A DNA stretch of 60,145 nucleotides from Pseudomonas sp. ANT_J12 (GTDB taxonomy: Bacteria; Pseudomonadota; Gammaproteobacteria; Pseudomonadales; Pseudomonadaceae): contig NZ_VOBN01000031.1 of assembly GCF_008370045.1 (NCBI RefSeq), forward strand, positions 1-60,145, in the 5' to 3' direction. The notes beneath the pieces are model-generated. The model saw only the letters and a list, made by a program, of their open reading frames with translations, ran no database searches and was not told the origin of the DNA. The translations under genes were made by a program, and so were the position numbers. This document shows positions 25,857 to 33,424 of this stretch, piece after piece (the first letter of the stretch is position 1; every line of letters starts with the position of its first letter).

Positions 25857-26621
25857 ATGAGAAACATCGTCAAGGCCGTGAGCCTGAACAAGTATTACGA
25901 CCAGTACCACGCGCTCAAGGACATCAACATCGAAGTCGAGCAAGGCGAAGTGCTGTGCATCATCGGCCCGTCCGGCTCGGGCAAAAGCACCTTGCTGCGC
26001 TGCGTCAACCAGTTGGAAAAGATCGACAAGGGCGGCCTCTGGGTCGACGGCGAACTGGTGGGTTACCGCGTGGTCGGCAACAAACTGCACGAACTCAACG
26101 AGTCGCAAATCGCTCGGCAGCGCCTGTCCACCGGCATGGTGTTCCAGCGTTTCAACCTGTTCCCGCACATGACTGTGCTGCAAAACATCATCGAAGGCCC
26201 GTGCCAGGTGCTCAAGCGTTCGCCCAAAGAGGCGCACGAAGAAGCCGTGGAGCTGCTGGCCCGGGTCGGCCTGGCCGACAAACGCAACAGCTACCCGATT
26301 GAACTCTCGGGCGGCCAGCAGCAACGGGTGGCGATTGCCCGCGCGTTGGCCATGCGGCCCAAGCTGATGCTGTTCGATGAACCCACTTCGGCACTCGACC
26401 CGGAACTGGTCGGTGAGGTGCTGTCGGTGATGCGCGATCTGGCGCAAACCGGCATGACCATGATCGTCGTCACCCATGAACTGGGCTTCGCTCGCGAGGT
26501 TTCCAACCGCATGGTGTTTATGGACGGCGGACAGATCGTGGAGGCTGGAAGCCCCGAAGAAATACTAATAAGCCCACAAAACCCGCGCACCCAAAGCTTC
26601 ATTTCTGCCGTTCGAACCTAA
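25857..26621 (+). CDS. Amino acid ABC transporter ATP-binding protein
   Basis: ATPase of 254 residues in the GlnQ/HisP group. Walker A is GPSGSGKST, the signature is LSGGQQQRVAIARAL, Walker B is LMLFDEPTSALDPE and the switch histidine lies in VTHELGF. It begins 10 bases after the permease stop with GAGGAG directly upstream. It powers uptake of the substrate bound by the next gene's product. Confidence 0.93.
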   Translation: MRNIVKAVSLNKYYDQYHALKDINIEVEQGEVLCIIGPSGSGKSTLLRCVNQLEKIDKGGLWVDGELVGYRVVGNKLHELNESQIARQRLSTGMVFQRFNLFPHMTVLQNIIEGPCQVLKRSPKEAHEEAVELLARVGLADKRNSYPIELSGGQQQRVAIARALAMRPKLMLFDEPTSALDPELVGEVLSVMRDLAQTGMTMIVVTHELGFAREVSNRMVFMDGGQIVEAGSPEEILISPQNPRTQSFISAVRT

Positions 26622-26674
26622 GCGCCAGCCTCGCAAACCAAGAGCTGCGTCAAAACACTCATAAGAGAACGACC

Positions 26675-27499
26675 ATGAAGAATTTCGTAATTCCAGCAGT
26701 ACTCGCCGGCCTGATGGCTTCCAGCGTCAGCTTCGCCGCCGAATTGCCGGCCAGCATCAAGGCCAAGGGCGAGATCGTTGTGGCGATCATGCCCAATTAT
26801 CCGCCGATGGATTTCAAGGACCCGGCCACCAACACCCTGACCGGCCTGGACTATGACCTGGGTAACGCCCTGGCCGAGCGGCTGGGCGTGAAGATCAAAT
26901 GGCAGGAAACCGGCTTCGAGCAAATGATCAACGCGCTGACCACTGACCGCGTGGACATGGTGCTGTCGGGCATGACCGACACCGCCGAGCGCCAGGCCAG
27001 CGTGACCTTCGTCGACTATTTCACCAGCGGTCCGCAGTTCTACACCTTGCAGAAGAACAAGGACTTCAACGAAATCACCGACCTGTGCGGCAAGAAAGTC
27101 GGCACCAGCCGCCGCACGACCTTCCCGGCGGAAATTGCTGAATACAGCAAGGCCAACTGTGAAGCGGCGGGCAAACCGGCCATTGTGGTGATCGGCACCG
27201 AAGGCTCGGCGGACGCCCGTGCGCAACTGCGCCAGAGCCGGATCGACGCGGCGATGCAGGGCAGCGAGACCTTGTCCTACCTGAAGACTCAGGAAAAGGA
27301 CATGTACAAGACCGTGGGCCTGCCGATCTCCGTGCAATTCACCGGCCTGGGCGTGAGCAAGAAAAAGCCTGAGTTGAGCGAGGCGGTGAAAGTGGCGTTG
27401 CAGAGCATGATCGATGACGGCAGCTACCAGACCATCCTCAAGAAGTGGGACCTGGAGTTGGGTGCGATCAAGACAGTGACAGTTAACGCCGGCAAGTAA
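26675..27499 (+). CDS. Periplasmic amino acid-binding protein (family 3)
   Basis: Solute-binding protein of 274 residues with an N-terminal signal peptide cleaved after SVSFA (about residue 22). The SBP_bac_3 fold is recognisable from IVVAIMPNYPPMDF, TGLDYDLGNALAERLG and GKKVGTSRRTTFPAE. The last contains the arginine that usually holds a substrate carboxylate. It sets the specificity of the importer, most likely for an amino acid or amino dicarboxylate compound. The exact ligand is not readable from sequence. Confidence 0.9.
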   Translation: MKNFVIPAVLAGLMASSVSFAAELPASIKAKGEIVVAIMPNYPPMDFKDPATNTLTGLDYDLGNALAERLGVKIKWQETGFEQMINALTTDRVDMVLSGMTDTAERQASVTFVDYFTSGPQFYTLQKNKDFNEITDLCGKKVGTSRRTTFPAEIAEYSKANCEAAGKPAIVVIGTEGSADARAQLRQSRIDAAMQGSETLSYLKTQEKDMYKTVGLPISVQFTGLGVSKKKPELSEAVKVALQSMIDDGSYQTILKKWDLELGAIKTVTVNAGK

Positions 27500-27508
27500 T
27501 GCTTGCCC

Positions 27509-27833
27509 TGTAGGAGCAAGGCTTGCCCGCGAAGGCGGTGTATCAGTCACCGACGATGGTGAATGTGCCGGCCTCTTCGCGAGCAAGCTTCGCTCCTACA
27601 GGTTCACAAACAACCCAAATCCAATGTAGGAGCGAGGCTTGCCCGCGAAGGCAGTGTGTCAGTCACCGACGATGTTGAATGTGCCGGCCTCTTCGCGAGC
27701 AAGCTTCGCTCCTACAGGTTCACAAACAACCCAAATCCAATGTAGGAGCGAGGCTTGCCCGTGAAGGCAGTGTGTCAGTCAACGACGATGTTGAATGTGC
27801 CGGCCTCTTCGCGAGCAAGCCTCGCCCCTACGG
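27509..27833. repeat. Three tandem REP pairs, 116-bp unit
   Basis: A unit of 116 bases begins at 27509, 27625 and 27741. Each unit has TGTAGGAGC(G/A)AGGCTTG, about 50 bases, then the inverted TCGCGAGCAAGC(T/C)TCGC partner, and the first two end in a linker containing ACAAACAACCCAAATCC. The copies differ at few positions. The gap 27500-27872 between the binding protein and deacetylase genes contains nothing else but the ribosome site of the next gene. Confidence 0.92.
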
Positions 27834-27872
27834 GAATTGTGTTTTACCTGAACATCAATGGAGAGCCACCTG

Positions 27873-28721
27873 ATGTCCTCCTCGCTTCAACCTACCTGGC
27901 CCGCCCCGCACAAGGCTTGCCTGGCCCTGGCTTTCGACCTCGACGGCCCGACCGGTGATGCCATGCTCAATGGCTCGATCTGGCGCAAGCCCGAGTACTT
28001 CGGCTTCGGCGGTTATGGCCCTTATCGCGCGCTGCCACGAATCCTCGACTTGCTCGACGCCTTCCAGATCCCGACGACCTTCTTCGTCCCGGCCTGGGTC
28101 GTGGAGAACTGGCCAAAACAGTGCCAGGCGATTGTCGAGCGCGGGCATGAGGTGGCGTACCACGGCTACAAACATGAATCCTTTTACGCCCTGACGCTGG
28201 ACCAGCAGAAGGACGTGATGAAGAAATCCCGTGAGGTGTTCTGGAAGCACCTGAACATCCGCGCCGAAGGTTTCCGCACGCCGTCCGGCGACTGGCGCGC
28301 CGAAACCCCGGCGATGCTGGTGGAAGCCGGCGTGACCTATTCCAGCAGCATGCGTGGCGATGACCGGCCTTATCTGGTCAACGTCCCCGGCTTCGACACG
28401 CCGCTGGTGGAAATCCCCGGCCGCTGGGAAATGGACGACTACGCCTCCCTCGCCTACACCCGCGCCCCGGACTTTCCTTCCGGGCTGGATCGCACCGCCA
28501 GCTACGCGCTGACCCTGGACAATTGGCGCCGTGAATTCGACGGCGCGATGGATGAAGGGCTGTGCCTGACCACCCTGTTCCACCCCAAGATCACCGGCAA
28601 ACCGGGACGCATCCTGTTGCTGGAAAAACTCTTCGAACACATGCGCCAGCGCGACGACGTGTGGTTCGCCACCTGCCGCGATGTCGCCCAGTGGTGGCTC
28701 AAGGAGCATCACCATGTCTGA
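27873..28721 (+). CDS. NodB/PuuE-type polysaccharide deacetylase family hydrolase
   Basis: Protein of 282 residues with the metal-dependent deacetylase fold. Motif 1 is AFDLDGPTG (D22, D24), motif 2 is H97-x-x-x-H101 (YHGYKHE), motif 3 is GFRTPSGDW and the last motif is LFHPKITGKPGR. All metal ligands are present. The cytoplasmic, PuuE/allantoinase-like form (no signal peptide) is usually a C-N hydrolase on small molecules rather than on polysaccharide. ATG 27873 is preferred, with GGAGAG upstream. It overlaps the next paralogue by 8 bases, suggesting that the two proteins are made together. Confidence 0.82.
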   Translation: MSSSLQPTWPAPHKACLALAFDLDGPTGDAMLNGSIWRKPEYFGFGGYGPYRALPRILDLLDAFQIPTTFFVPAWVVENWPKQCQAIVERGHEVAYHGYKHESFYALTLDQQKDVMKKSREVFWKHLNIRAEGFRTPSGDWRAETPAMLVEAGVTYSSSMRGDDRPYLVNVPGFDTPLVEIPGRWEMDDYASLAYTRAPDFPSGLDRTASYALTLDNWRREFDGAMDEGLCLTTLFHPKITGKPGRILLLEKLFEHMRQRDDVWFATCRDVAQWWLKEHHHV

Positions 28722-29601
28722 TTCCACCGTCTGGCCCAACGGCCACCGCTGCGCGGTCGTGCTGACCGTCGATTACAACGACATCCACGGCATCCTGACC
28801 CAGGCCCCGGAAGTCGCCGGGCGCGACAAGACGCTGTCGGTCTGGCGCTACGGCAGCCAGCGCGGCGTGGATCGTTTGCTCGGTTTATTTGAAGAATTGG
28901 GCGTCAGCAGTAGCTGGTGCATTCCCGGGATCGTCGCCGAGGAAAATCCCGAGCCTATAAAAGCGATCCTGGCCGGTGGACATGAGATTGCCTGCGCCGG
29001 GTATCGCCATCAGAACTACGACACCCTGACGCTCGCCGAGCAGAGCGCTGAGATCGCCAAAGGTTGCGACGCCTTGACCGCGCTCACCGGCATGCGTCCA
29101 ACCGGATTTCGCATCCCCGCCGGCAACGGCGCACCGGGGTTTATCGAGGCGCTGCGGAGCCAAGGCATTCGCTGGTCATCGTCCTGGCGCGGCGATGATT
29201 TGCCGTTCGCCCACCCGACGGCGCCCGAGGTGATCGAGTTGCCACTGCACTACGAACTGGAAGACGAACCCTACTTCGCCTTCAACCTCAGCCCTGCCGT
29301 GCCACCCGCGCAATCGCGGATTGCGTCCTACAGCCACACCCTGGGCAACCTGCAAATGGACTTCGCCGGGTTTTATCGGTTCGGCCTGTGTTACGTGCTG
29401 CGCCTGCACCCGGAGATCATCGCGACACCGGGGCGGATTGGCGTGCTGCGCGAGTTGCTGCAGGGGATTCAACTGCATCAGGACGTATGGATCGCCACCG
29501 CTGGCGAGGTCGCGCAATGGTGGGCGGATTCGGGGGTGGCTGTGACGGAGGATCATCCGGCGGCGGTGTATGAGCGGCATTATCGGGATTACGGGGTATG
29601 A
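28714..29601 (+). CDS. NodB/PuuE-type paralogue with altered metal site
   Basis: Second deacetylase-fold protein of 295 residues, homologous to its upstream neighbour. Motif 1 reads TVDYNDIHG and motif 3 GFRIPAGNG; the C-terminal motif LRLHPEIIATPGR is kept. In motif 2 the first histidine is replaced by alanine (A95 in IACAGYRHQ), leaving only H99. One metal ligand is therefore missing, so the protein is either inactive, uses another ligand or forms a complex with its partner. It overlaps both neighbours (ATGTCTGA before, ATGA after). Confidence 0.82.
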   Translation: MSDSTVWPNGHRCAVVLTVDYNDIHGILTQAPEVAGRDKTLSVWRYGSQRGVDRLLGLFEELGVSSSWCIPGIVAEENPEPIKAILAGGHEIACAGYRHQNYDTLTLAEQSAEIAKGCDALTALTGMRPTGFRIPAGNGAPGFIEALRSQGIRWSSSWRGDDLPFAHPTAPEVIELPLHYELEDEPYFAFNLSPAVPPAQSRIASYSHTLGNLQMDFAGFYRFGLCYVLRLHPEIIATPGRIGVLRELLQGIQLHQDVWIATAGEVAQWWADSGVAVTEDHPAAVYERHYRDYGV

Positions 29602-31070
29602 GTGAGTTCGGCAGTGCCTACCAAGGCGTGATGCGCATGGAGCACCTGGCGCAATTTTGCGTTGATACGCGTTTTGAGGATTTGCCGCCGGCGCTGGTTG
29701 AGCAAGCCAAGCGGCACATCCTCGACACCTTCGGCGCGACCCTGGCCGGGGCTGGCAGTGATGTGGCGAAACAGGCGCGCCAGGTATTCGAAGGCGAAAC
29801 CGGCAACACGCCGGTCTGGGGCACCGATTGGCACGTCGGTGCTGCGCAAGCCGCGATGCTCAACGGCATCGCCGCCCATGCCCTGGAACTGGACGATACC
29901 GGTGGCTGCGACCATTCCGGCGCGGTGGTGTTGCCGGCGGTGATGGCCGCGGTGTCGATGGCGGAGAAACCGGTCAATGGCCGCGAGTTCATCACCGCCG
30001 TGGTCATCGGCTACGAAGTTGGCCGTCGGGTGCTTGAAGCCTGCGGCAGTTATTCGGCGCATAACGGCGCCGGCTGGCATTCCACGGCCACCTGCGGCGT
30101 GTTCGGCGCAGCGGCGGCCAGTGCGCGGATCCTCGGCCTGGATGCGGCACAAACCCTGTCGGCCCTCGGCATTGCCGGCAGTTTCAGCGGTGGGCTTTGG
30201 GCCTTTATCCATGACGGTTCCCAAAGCAAAAAACTCCACAGCGGTCGCGCTGCCGAAGGTGGTTTGCTGGCCACGCGGTTTGCCCAGCGCGGCATCACCG
30301 GGCCGACGAAGTTGTTCGAGGATGTATGGGGCGGTTTCCTCAAGACCCTCGCGGGCGATGCGGCCGTGCCCGAAGCGCTGGATGCGGATCTGGGCAAGAT
30401 GTGGAAACTCGCCCGCTGCTCGATCAAGCCCTATGCCGCGTGTCGCGGGACGCATTCGGCCATCGATGCCCTCGGCTTGCTGTTGACGCAGTTGCAGGTC
30501 AGCGCCGATCAGGTCGAGGACATTGAGGTGTCGCTGTGCGGGTTCCTGCAGGACATGTGCGGCGGGCAGGACATCGTCAGTCTGGCAGCGGCGCAAATGA
30601 GCTTGCGCTACGCCCTCGCCGCACGGCTGGTCCTTGGCCACTGCCGCTTGGAAGCCTATGACGATGCCCGTCGCAGCGACCCGCGTTTGGCGCAGTGGAT
30701 GTCGCGCATCCGGCTTGAAGTGGACCCGCAACTGTCCGAGGATGGCGAGCCCGTGGTGAGCGTGCGGACCGTGGACGGTCGGCAGGCGAGCCTGTGCGTC
30801 GAGGTGCCGCTGGGGGCGCCGGGCAATCCGCTGAGTGATGCGGCGCTGGAAGAGAAGTTTTTCAGTCTGGCCGGACGGGTGATGGTGCGGCGGCAGGCTG
30901 AAGAGTTGCTGGGGCAGTTGTGGCGGTTGGAAGAACTGGACTCTATTGAAACATCGATCGTTCCCACGCTCCGCGTGGAAATGCAGCCCGGGACGCTCCG
31001 CGTTCCAGAAGCGGACGCAGAGCGTCCGGTAAGGCATTCCCACGCCGAGCGTGGGAACGATCATCACTAA
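29598..31070 (+). CDS. MmgE/PrpD-family protein with repeat-derived tail
   Basis: Protein of 490 residues of the MmgE/PrpD fold, which covers 2-methylcitrate dehydratase, aconitate decarboxylase and iminodisuccinate epimerase. Typical regions are HILDTFGATLAGAG, LELDDTGGCDHSG, SKKLHSGRAAEGGLLA and YAACRGTHSAIDAL. Beside an ArgH-like lyase, an epimerase of amino dicarboxylates is more likely than a methylcitrate enzyme; this is inference. The last 37 residues or so, from about nucleotide 30957, are encoded by a copy of the 106-bp intergenic repeat, so the natural end of the fold is near residue 453. ATG overlaps the previous stop by 4 bases. Confidence 0.8.
   Translation: MSEFGSAYQGVMRMEHLAQFCVDTRFEDLPPALVEQAKRHILDTFGATLAGAGSDVAKQARQVFEGETGNTPVWGTDWHVGAAQAAMLNGIAAHALELDDTGGCDHSGAVVLPAVMAAVSMAEKPVNGREFITAVVIGYEVGRRVLEACGSYSAHNGAGWHSTATCGVFGAAAASARILGLDAAQTLSALGIAGSFSGGLWAFIHDGSQSKKLHSGRAAEGGLLATRFAQRGITGPTKLFEDVWGGFLKTLAGDAAVPEALDADLGKMWKLARCSIKPYAACRGTHSAIDALGLLLTQLQVSADQVEDIEVSLCGFLQDMCGGQDIVSLAAAQMSLRYALAARLVLGHCRLEAYDDARRSDPRLAQWMSRIRLEVDPQLSEDGEPVVSVRTVDGRQASLCVEVPLGAPGNPLSDAALEEKFFSLAGRVMVRRQAEELLGQLWRLEELDSIETSIVPTLRVEMQPGTLRVPEADAERPVRHSHAERGNDHH
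30957..31062. repeat. 106-bp repeat, copy 1 (inside coding sequence)
   Basis: Begins GATCGTTCCCACGC and ends GCGTGGGAACGATC. Inside lie a second inverted pair built on GACGCTCCGCGT and ACGCAGAGCGTCC. Copies 2 and 3 are at 41689-41795 and 54555-54659. Here the element is read through as the end of the MmgE/PrpD gene. Confidence 0.9.
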
Positions 31071-31091
31071 GACAAGGACTTGTGCACCACC

Positions 31092-32270
31092 GTGGCCACT
31101 TACTCGCTCGTTATCCGCCGGTTGATGATCTGCTCGCTGACCATCGTCGTCAGCCGCGCCATCACCAGCCCGTTGCTTACGCTGTTCCTGAGCAACAAAC
31201 TCGGCCTCAACCAACAGGACGTTGGCCTGCTGCTGGGCATCGCGGTGTTTATCGCCACCCTGCTCGCGCTCTACGGCGGATACATCATTGATCGCCTGGA
31301 AAAGCGCCGGCTCTTGATCCTGGCCATGCTCTCCAGCGCCATTGGCTTTGTGCTGCTGACCTTCGCCGAGAACCTCTACCTGACCACCGCCACTCTGGTG
31401 ATCACCGAAACCGCCTCGGCGTTGTTCCTGATCGGCTCCAAGGCGATCCTCAGTGAAAACCTGCCCATGGGCCAACGGGCCAAGGCGTTTTCCCTGCGCT
31501 ACACCTTGACCAACATCGGCTACGCCACCGGTCCCATGCTCGGCGTGGTGATCGCCGGGGTGTACCCGATTGCGCCGTTTCTGATCGCTGGCGGCATTGC
31601 CTTCTTCAGCATCTTCCTGATGAGCGGGATCCCGAAAGACCCCGCGCGGGTGCCCGCCATCGGCCAGCCGCAAAGCTTTCTCAAGACCCTGACCACGCTA
31701 AAGAACGACCGCACACTGATCATGTTCACCTGCGGCTGCCTGTTCAGCACCGTGGTTCACGGCCGTTTCACCTTGTACCTGTCGCAATACCTGCTGGTGA
31801 CCCACGATTCCAAGCGCGCCCTGGAAACCATGGCCGCCCTGCTCGCCTGCAACGCCATCAGCGTGATCCTGCTGCAATACCAGATCGGCCGCTTCCTCAA
31901 GCGTGAACAACTGCGCTACTGGATTGCCGGTGGCACCAGTCTGTTCATCCTCGGGTTGATCGGTTTCAGCCTGGCCGATGGCCTGGTGAGCTGGTGTGTG
32001 GCGATGTTCATTTTCACCCTCGGGGAAATGATCATTTACCCGGCGGAATTCCTGTTCGTCGACACCCTGGCCCCGGAAGAGCTGCGTGGCAGTTACTACG
32101 GCGCGCAAAACCTGGCGGCGTTGGGTGGCGCGTTGAGTCCGGTGATTTGCGGTTTCCTGCTGATGCACACCCCGGCGCCGACGATGTTCTACGCCCTCTG
32201 TGCGTTGACGGCCATGGGCGGATCACTGTGTTTCATGGCCGGTCGGCGGGTGGCCATACTGCAAAAATAA
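31092..32270 (+). CDS. MFS transporter
   Basis: Major facilitator protein of about 392 residues with 12 membrane segments. The loop between helices 2 and 3 is GGYIIDRLEKRR, a variant of the GxxxDRxGRR motif. The start is uncertain: GTG 31092 is used, 13 bases after AAGGA; a TTG at 31080 is in frame but too close to that site. It ends the catabolic island and could import the substrate or export a product. A hairpin terminator follows at 32363. Confidence 0.83.
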   Translation: MATYSLVIRRLMICSLTIVVSRAITSPLLTLFLSNKLGLNQQDVGLLLGIAVFIATLLALYGGYIIDRLEKRRLLILAMLSSAIGFVLLTFAENLYLTTATLVITETASALFLIGSKAILSENLPMGQRAKAFSLRYTLTNIGYATGPMLGVVIAGVYPIAPFLIAGGIAFFSIFLMSGIPKDPARVPAIGQPQSFLKTLTTLKNDRTLIMFTCGCLFSTVVHGRFTLYLSQYLLVTHDSKRALETMAALLACNAISVILLQYQIGRFLKREQLRYWIAGGTSLFILGLIGFSLADGLVSWCVAMFIFTLGEMIIYPAEFLFVDTLAPEELRGSYYGAQNLAALGGALSPVICGFLLMHTPAPTMFYALCALTAMGGSLCFMAGRRVAILQK

Positions 32271-32362
32271 TGCACTGAAACTGCATTAATATGAATTTGT
32301 CAGCAGATGGAATGGGCGGCACACTGTGCCCCGTTCCTCCCCCAATAGTTGGAACACCTTCA

Positions 32363-32398
32363 AGGGCTTTCTGGGTTTCCCAGCTAAGCCTTTTTTTT
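32363..32398 (+). terminator. Rho-independent terminator
   Basis: GGGCTTTCTGGG-TTT-CCCAGCTAAGCC followed by eight T residues. It lies about 90 bases after the MFS gene and just before the HPP gene, so it probably ends the catabolic island. Its place in the leader of the next gene would also allow attenuation. Confidence 0.8.
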
Positions 32399-32428
32399 GC
32401 TTAGGTTTTTTGTCAACGGATCAACCTC

Positions 32429-33124
32429 ATGCTCGCTCGCTGGTTACCCGCCACCATCAACACCCGCCCTTCGGAATGGAGCCGCGCGGCCATCGGCATG
32501 TCCCTGGGCACGCTGTTCAGCGTCTGGCTGTGCAGCCAGGTGTTCGGCATTGAAGTGGCGCAGCACCTGGTCGGGCCGCTGGGTGCTTCGGCGGTGTTGC
32601 TGTTCGCCGTGTCCTCCGGCGCCCTCGCCCAGCCGTGGTCGATCCTCGGCGGTTATTTGAGCGCCGGGGTGGTTTCACTGCTGGTGGCGCACGTGCTCGG
32701 CCGAACCCTGGGCAGCGCTTGCCTGGCGGCGGGCATGGCACTGATGTTGATGTGCTGGCTGCGTTGCCTGCACCCACCGGCCGGCGCCTTGGCGTTGTTG
32801 TTGGTATTGGCCGACCCGGCGACCATCGCTCTGGACTGGAAAGCCCTCGGCCCGGTGATGCTCAGTGCCTCGGCGATGCTGCTCAGTGCGCTGGCGTATA
32901 ACAACCTGACGCGGATTCGCTATCCCAAGCGCCCGGCAGAGGCTGTGCCGGTCATGCCGTCGGCGGACAGTCAGGCGATTACCGCCGAGGATTTGAAACT
33001 GGCGTTGGCGGAAATGGAGGCGTTTTTCGACGTCACCCCGCAAGACCTTGAGCAGTTGATTCACGCCAGTGAATTGCATGCCAAGCGGCGTAGTATCAGC
33101 GAAGTGCTCAGCAGCAGAACCTGA
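32429..33124 (+). CDS. HPP-family membrane protein
   Basis: Protein of 231 residues with four to five membrane segments and the name-giving HPP motif in CLHPPAGALALLLVL (about residue 112). The C-terminal 60 residues are soluble, with an EDLKLALAEMEAFFDVTPQDLEQL helix pair. Many family members carry CBS domains at this position; none is seen here. Plant and cyanobacterial relatives carry nitrite, but the substrate of this one is unknown. It follows the terminator and is probably expressed alone. Confidence 0.8.
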   Translation: MLARWLPATINTRPSEWSRAAIGMSLGTLFSVWLCSQVFGIEVAQHLVGPLGASAVLLFAVSSGALAQPWSILGGYLSAGVVSLLVAHVLGRTLGSACLAAGMALMLMCWLRCLHPPAGALALLLVLADPATIALDWKALGPVMLSASAMLLSALAYNNLTRIRYPKRPAEAVPVMPSADSQAITAEDLKLALAEMEAFFDVTPQDLEQLIHASELHAKRRSISEVLSSRT

Positions 33125-33136
33125 ACAAACACTAGC

Positions 33137-33247
33137 CCCTGTGGCGAGGGGGCTTGCTCGCGCTGGGCTGCGAAGCGGCCCTCGTTTTTCCCATCAAAGA
33201 AAGGGCCTGCTGCGCAGTCCAACGGGAGCAAGCTCCCTCGCCACAGG
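33137..33247. repeat. 110-bp repeat (TGTGGCGAGGGGGCTTG family), copy 1
   Basis: Arms CTGTGGCGAGGGGGCTTG and CAAGCTCCCTCGCCACAG enclose an inner CTGCGAAGCGGCCC / GGGCCTGCTGCGCAG pair. Copy 2 is at 55859-55976. The remaining part of the gap 33125-33424 holds a GGCTGCGATCTTTTGAT fragment near 33272 and the promoter and AGGGAG ribosome site of the next gene. Confidence 0.85.
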
Positions 33248-33424
33248 GTTCGTGCGCCTTCAATAAACGATTCAGGCTGCGATCTTTTGATTTTGCACTA
33301 AGGTAAAAACGCAGAAAGAACCTGCACGTATGCCGGTTGTACATCACAAATTTGCACTGTTACGATCCAGCATCGCTCGCGCGCGAGTTTCTCTATAAAG
33401 AACAATAAAAGCAGGGAGTTATCG

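Noticed and set aside
27509..27833. CRISPR-like look of the regular repeats
   Set aside because: The whole 116-bp unit repeats, including the would-be spacers, and REP arms explain the structure. No cas genes are present.
27563..27873. Two small similar open frames in the tandem REP region
   Set aside because: They are translations of the 116-bp repeat unit and have no ribosome sites.
29589..31673. Open frame of about 694 codons on the minus strand opposite the MmgE/PrpD and MFS genes
   Set aside because: Antisense shadow with no recognisable domain; the plus-strand genes carry clear motifs and ribosome sites.
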